Source: Tardiphaga robiniae (lineage in GTDB: Bacteria > Pseudomonadota > Alphaproteobacteria > Rhizobiales > Xanthobacteraceae). Taken from it: a DNA stretch of 64,000 nt. The position numbers were made by a program, and so were the translations under genes. Each line of letters starts with the position of its first letter. Within the stretch, counting starts at the first letter, position 1. The notes under the pieces are model-generated. The model did not search any database and had not been told where the DNA came from. It saw only the letters and a program-made list of their open reading frames with translations. The DNA lies in contig NZ_LVYV01000056.1 of the NCBI RefSeq assembly GCF_001618955.1, positions 186,001-250,000 of the forward strand, written 5' to 3'. Positions 62,601-64,000 of the stretch are shown here, piece after piece.

Positions 62601-63109
62601 CAGATCGGCCTTACGGTATCGCCGACGCGAAGCGTACCGCCAACAATGATTTTACAGTTTAGGCCAGAACGGTTGATCATGGGATCGAACACCGGTTTGC
62701 CCAGAATTTCCTCGATGTGCCGACATGGCGTCGAAAGGCGGGTCGCTTCGACGATGGTCTCACCGAGCCGAAAGCGTCGGCCGACGAGATGATTGAGCGG
62801 AACGCCCTCGACGGTGACATTGCGACGATGCTCCTCGGGGAGCATGTCGATCCCATGGTCTCGCTTGAGAGCCTCAAGGGTTTCCATCTCAAACAGGGTA
62901 ATCTGGCGACCTTCCTCCGGCTTGTGAGAGTAGAACCCCGTCTCCTGCCCGATCAGGTAGCGATCACCATCGATCCCGCGGCTTGCGATGAGCTCGATCT
63001 CGGGGAATGTGCGCATGGGCAGGAACGCCCGTGGTGTCTTATGCAGAAAGCGTACGACACCCTGCCAGGATGTAACGACCGGTTTCTTTTCGATTGCTTG
63101 GGCGTCCAT
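62600..63109 (-). CDS. MOSC domain protein
   Basis: A 169-residue MOSC protein: RGIDGDRYLIGQETGF, then FRLGETIVEATRLSTPCRHI with the conserved Cys, and RSGLNCKIIVGGTLRVGD. MOSC domains handle molybdenum-cofactor sulfur or reduce N-hydroxylated compounds, together with a flavin/iron-sulfur reductase. The Cys in STPCRH is the expected molybdenum ligand. It overlaps the reductase gene and lies 40 bases after the TPP enzyme. Confidence 0.9.
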   Translation of the reverse strand: MDAQAIEKKPVVTSWQGVVRFLHKTPRAFLPMRTFPEIELIASRGIDGDRYLIGQETGFYSHKPEEGRQITLFEMETLEALKRDHGIDMLPEEHRRNVTVEGVPLNHLVGRRFRLGETIVEATRLSTPCRHIEEILGKPVFDPMINRSGLNCKIIVGGTLRVGDTVRPI

Positions 63110-63149
63110 CGTTCTTCCCTACTCTTGGATCGAAATCTGTTGTTCTTCG

Positions 63150-64000
63150 TCAGCGTATTGCGACGAGCGATTTATCGAGGGTCTGGCGCACATCGGAGCG
63201 CACCTCGACGACCACGGGTCCGCGGACTGACATCGCCTCGCCCACAATGCCAGGAACGCTCTCCGCATCTTCAATCACAAATCCCGAGGCGCCGAAGGAA
63301 CGCGCCAGGGCCGCGAAGTCGGGATTGGAGAGATCGGTGCCATATGGACGGTTGGGAAACGTGCGCTCCTGATGCGAACGGATCGTTCCGTATGAGCAAT
63401 TGTTCGACACGACGATCATGAGGTTCGCCCGTCGATCGACGGCCGTCGCCAATTCGTTGCCGGTCATCAGAAAGCCGCCGTCGCCGCAGAACGCGATCAC
63501 CTGCCGGTCGGGAAAACGAAGGCTTGCGGCAAGCCCGGCGGGGACGCCGCTTCCCATCGCTCCGCAGGCCGACCCCAATAGCCGCGTAGTGGGCGCGAGG
63601 CTGAAGATGCGATGAACCCATCCCGCAAAGTTTCCGGAATCAGTCGTGACGATCCCATCCGCTTTGAAATGCGAGGCAATGGCGGCGACTGCGTGTCCGA
63701 GGACGTCCTCCGAGGGAACGCCGGCCCGCGGCCAGCCGTGTGTTGCCGCCCGCACCGCAGCCGTTTCTTGTAACCACTGCTTCCGGTCTGGTGAGGTTGC
63801 GGGTGCCGCGAGCATGGCCAAAACAAATGCGTGCGATCCCGAGACGACTGCGACATCGGTCCGGAATCGCTTACCGATAGCATCAGTATCCGGGTAGACA
63901 TGGATCAAAGGCTGACGCGGCTCGGACTGCCGCGGAAACGCGAAGCCGAGCGAAGATAGATCGCCAAGGCGGGTTCCGATCGCAACAATCAGGTCAGCGC
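63150..64000 (-). CDS. Thiamine diphosphate-dependent enzyme, partial
   Basis: C-terminal part (283 codons visible) of an acetolactate synthase/benzoylformate decarboxylase-type enzyme. The frame runs to the window edge with DLIVAIGTRLGDLSS of the central domain; the internal TTG at 63908 is not the true start. The cofactor-binding domain has TTDSGNFAGWVHR, GSACGAMGSGVPAG and GDGGFLMTGNELAT to NNCSYGT. It heads the operon with the MOSC and reductase genes. The substrate is probably a 2-oxo acid, not identified. Confidence 0.88.
   Translation of the reverse strand, partial: ADLIVAIGTRLGDLSSLGFAFPRQSEPRQPLIHVYPDTDAIGKRFRTDVAVVSGSHAFVLAMLAAPATSPDRKQWLQETAAVRAATHGWPRAGVPSEDVLGHAVAAIASHFKADGIVTTDSGNFAGWVHRIFSLAPTTRLLGSACGAMGSGVPAGLAASLRFPDRQVIAFCGDGGFLMTGNELATAVDRRANLMIVVSNNCSYGTIRSHQERTFPNRPYGTDLSNPDFAALARSFGASGFVIEDAESVPGIVGEAMSVRGPVVVEVRSDVRQTLDKSLVAIR

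Noticed and set aside
1-64000. tRNA, rRNA, CRISPR arrays, prophage or integrative-element ends
   Set aside because: None found by eye. There are no spaced direct repeats of CRISPR type, no tRNA-like cloverleaf that I can support, and no integrase gene.

Overview
The window looks like chromosome of an alphaproteobacterium of the Bradyrhizobium/Rhodopseudomonas/Afipia type. The evidence is a high-GC genome, many small hypothetical genes of the sort common in that family, HWE and NarL-type kinases, an EcfG-type promoter, an alphaproteobacterial Zur box and a PrtD-type type I secretion system. No rRNA, tRNA or CRISPR array was seen. The species call is inference.

Layout. (1) 0-13 kb, minus strand: a type I secretion unit made of a 2451-residue RTX haem peroxidase, a PrtD-like ABC exporter, a second RTX protein with a lipobox-like N-terminus, and an HlyD adaptor. 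A 13-bp perfect hairpin separates the peroxidase from its exporter. No TolC-type outer-membrane gene is present. (2) 13.4-16.4 kb: a NarX-like kinase flanked by two paralogous LuxR-type response regulators, one with a degenerate acidic pocket. (3) 16.9-20 kb: small genes behind a CRP-like site, one of them frameshifted, a truncated YagT-type iron-sulfur subunit and small hypotheticals. (4) 20.4-26.3 kb: an IclR regulator with two M20 amidohydrolases and a clear operator, then a DUF1857 protein, an NmrA-like protein and a LysR regulator. (5) 26.5-34.9 kb: small, probably stress-related genes (host-attachment protein, HWE kinase, PRC-barrel protein, lone receiver, many short proteins), with an EcfG-type promoter and several decayed genes.

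(6) 35.7-43.9 kb: a zinc-responsive locus. Zur is encoded with three COG0523 (CobW-type) GTPases, a WD40 protein and a small protein, behind a perfect palindromic Zur box. A fourth COG0523 gene has its own Zur box. One GTPase has lost its middle in frame. The neighbouring TonB-type uptake module (receptor, ExbB, DUF2149) is broken, and an IS110 remnant lies inside it. (7) 44-47 kb: an RTX protein with a glycosidase-like TIM barrel and exact 95-residue repeats, followed by what looks like the tail of a beta-mannosidase. (8) 48.7-55.4 kb: a LysR-headed catabolic operon with an SDR, a split transketolase and a TRAP transporter. (9) 56-64 kb: a GrlR-like protein, LysE exporter, SnoaL-like protein, MocR regulator, RidA, rubredoxin, PaiB, then an operon of a TPP enzyme (cut by the window end), MOSC protein, iron-sulfur reductase and XRE-cupin regulator.

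Overall theme: the window holds two probable RTX substrate systems and a compact zinc-stress locus, set in DNA rich in gene wreckage. At least nine genes are truncated, frameshifted or internally deleted. All family names come from reading motifs by eye; no database search was run.
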